A stretch of DNA of 6,291 nt. Source: Archaeoglobus sp. (GTDB lineage: Archaea; Halobacteriota; Archaeoglobi; Archaeoglobales; Archaeoglobaceae). The stretch spans positions 1-6,291 of the forward strand of contig QNXS01000042.1 of assembly GCA_003978865.1 (NCBI GenBank). The letters are read 5' to 3'. Positions 5,488 to 6,291 of this stretch are shown piece by piece. The translations under genes were made by a program, and so were the position numbers. The notes under the pieces were generated by a model. The model had not been told where the DNA came from and made no database searches. It was given only the letters and a program-made list of their open reading frames with translations. Position 1 is the first letter of the stretch. The number at the start of each line of letters is the position of its first letter.

Positions 5488-6285
5488 TTAAGAATATATG
5501 TTGCTTACGTTGCCAGGCCAGCCACTCCAGTAGCTTGTATTTCCGACACCGCTTGTGTTACCCCATGATACTGCAACTGCCGTTCCGTTAACTTTCCAGT
5601 CTGTAACTGACCAGTTGTGCACACCATTAGGCAGTGTAACAGGGTTGTTTATAGAAACATTGAACTCCAAGCTTCTCTTGTGGTGCCAGATTATCTTTAC
5701 TGCAACGTGGGTGTGGCAGGCAACACATGCTTCAGTGGAATCTGGGAATGTGTTGTTCTTTATAGCCATTGCGATGAATGCGTTGTGAGCTGCCCACTTA
5801 CCGTTATACGTGGCGTTGGAGTAGTTGTATGGTGATGAGACACCAAATCCACTTATGTTGAAACCTCCGGCATAGAAACCGGGAGCCCATGTAGCACTGC
5901 TTGCATTAGCCTGATGACAAAGCATACATGCTACAACACTTGCAGCATGAGCCTGCTTACCGGGTTGATATTTGGTAACGCTTCCGTTTACAAGGGCGTA
6001 CTGTATTGAGAGGTTACTTCTGTGGCATGCTGCACAGTCGTACTGGTCAGCAACACCGGGAGCACTTGCATTCCACCCGCTTGCGCTCCAGTGTGTGTGG
6101 AAGTTGCTGAGGGCAAGTTCCTCAAAAACGTCTGCATGGCATTTCTGACATGGAACCTGATTTCCTGTACCGCTTATATTGTACCACCAGTGTTGCCCGG
6201 CGAAAAGTGAGACTGTCTGTGGCATTACAGCCATTCCGACAGCAACAAGCGCTATTGCGAGCAACACAAGTTTTCCACCATTCAT
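5488..6285 (-). CDS. Secreted tetraheme c-type cytochrome, candidate extracellular nanowire (ECN) subunit
   Basis: Electron-carrying protein predicted to lie outside the cell membrane. It has an N-terminal signal peptide: K5, hydrophobic residues 6-21, and likely cleavage around A29-G30. Four CxxCH heme motifs follow: CQKCH 46-50, CAACH 84-88, CMLCH 120-124 and CVACH 187-191. Nine other histidines (H32, H63, H65, H113, H167, H193, H201, H202, H223) could act as distal ligands, enough for four bis-His hemes. There is no membrane helix after the signal. Fifteen N-x-S/T sequons are spread over the mature part, and twelve tryptophans. Residues 192-265 contain no heme motif and are rich in Asn, Ser, Thr, Val and Trp, like a beta-rich surface domain. 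Size, heme count and lineage fit the Archaeoglobus veneficus extracellular cytochrome nanowire protein; this is recalled, not aligned. It could instead be a monomeric terminal cytochrome of a metal-reduction or DIET pathway. GAG lies 3 nt before the ATG, but the window ends there, so the ribosome binding site and promoter are not visible. GC is about 49%, well above the neighbours. Confidence 0.9.
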   Translation of the reverse strand: MNGGKLVLLAIALVAVGMAVMPQTVSLFAGQHWWYNISGTGNQVPCQKCHADVFEELALSNFHTHWSASGWNASAPGVADQYDCAACHRSNLSIQYALVNGSVTKYQPGKQAHAASVVACMLCHQANASSATWAPGFYAGGFNISGFGVSSPYNYSNATYNGKWAAHNAFIAMAIKNNTFPDSTEACVACHTHVAVKIIWHHKRSLEFNVSINNPVTLPNGVHNWSVTDWKVNGTAVAVSWGNTSGVGNTSYWSGWPGNVSNIYS

Positions 6286-6291
6286 ATTCTC

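Noticed and set aside
5831..5930. Box C-like GTGATGA and a CTGATGA on the plus strand, possible C/D guide RNA
   Set aside because: The spacing is too long for an archaeal C/D sRNA, no paired D'/C' boxes are present, and the region is explained as coding on the other strand. Similar single ATGATGA matches at 2413-2419 and around 3550 are also inside genes.
5555..6210. Plus-strand frames antisense to the cytochrome, some with Cys-rich products
   Set aside because: Their cysteines come from reading the complement of Ala, Thr and Thr/Ala-rich codons. The minus-strand frame with a signal peptide and four CxxCH motifs explains the region.

Overview
The window looks like chromosomal DNA of a hyperthermophilic archaeon of the Archaeoglobi (Archaeoglobus/Ferroglobus/Geoglobus type). 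The main evidence is the family B DNA polymerase. From memory it resembles Archaeoglobus fulgidus PolB almost throughout, with shared stretches such as IPFAYRYLID, EAPEVGH-like and KVLTNSFYGY and a C-terminal PCNA-binding tail. An archaeal-type CobT, T-rich terminators, AT-rich promoters without good Shine-Dalgarno sequences and a c-type multiheme cytochrome fit the same picture. No database search was possible, so the placement is by recall.

Layout, left to right. Positions 1-143 (+) hold the 3' end of an unrecognised cysteine-containing gene that enters from outside the window. It converges, with a 1-nt gap, on polB (145-2529, -), a complete replicative DNA polymerase B with all exonuclease and polymerase motifs and a C-terminal PIP box. 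An 89-bp divergent promoter region (2530-2618) separates polB from a sugar-1-phosphate nucleotidyltransferase (2619-3629, +). That gene converges, with a 3-nt gap, on hisA (3633-4352, -). hisA is directly abutted by cobT upstream (4353-5381, -): the cobT stop and the hisA start form TGAATG, so the two are one transcription unit. A 106-bp AT-rich spacer (5382-5487) carries the cobT promoter and the oligo-T terminator of the last gene. The last gene (5488-6285, -) encodes a secreted tetraheme c-type cytochrome, and its upstream region lies outside the window.

Most of the window is housekeeping: replication, histidine and cobamide biosynthesis, and sugar-nucleotide supply. The exception is the cytochrome. 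It has a signal peptide, four CxxCH motifs, at least nine further histidines for distal heme ligation, 15 N-glycosylation sequons in 265 residues, a Trp/Asn/Ser-rich heme-free C-terminal third, and about 49% GC against about 36% in a sampled stretch of the nucleotidyltransferase gene. This profile fits the subunit of an archaeal extracellular cytochrome nanowire, of the kind solved from Archaeoglobus veneficus. It is the most interesting item here, although filament formation is inferred and not visible in the sequence. There is no CRISPR array, tRNA, rRNA or insertion sequence, and no gene-free stretch longer than 106 bp.
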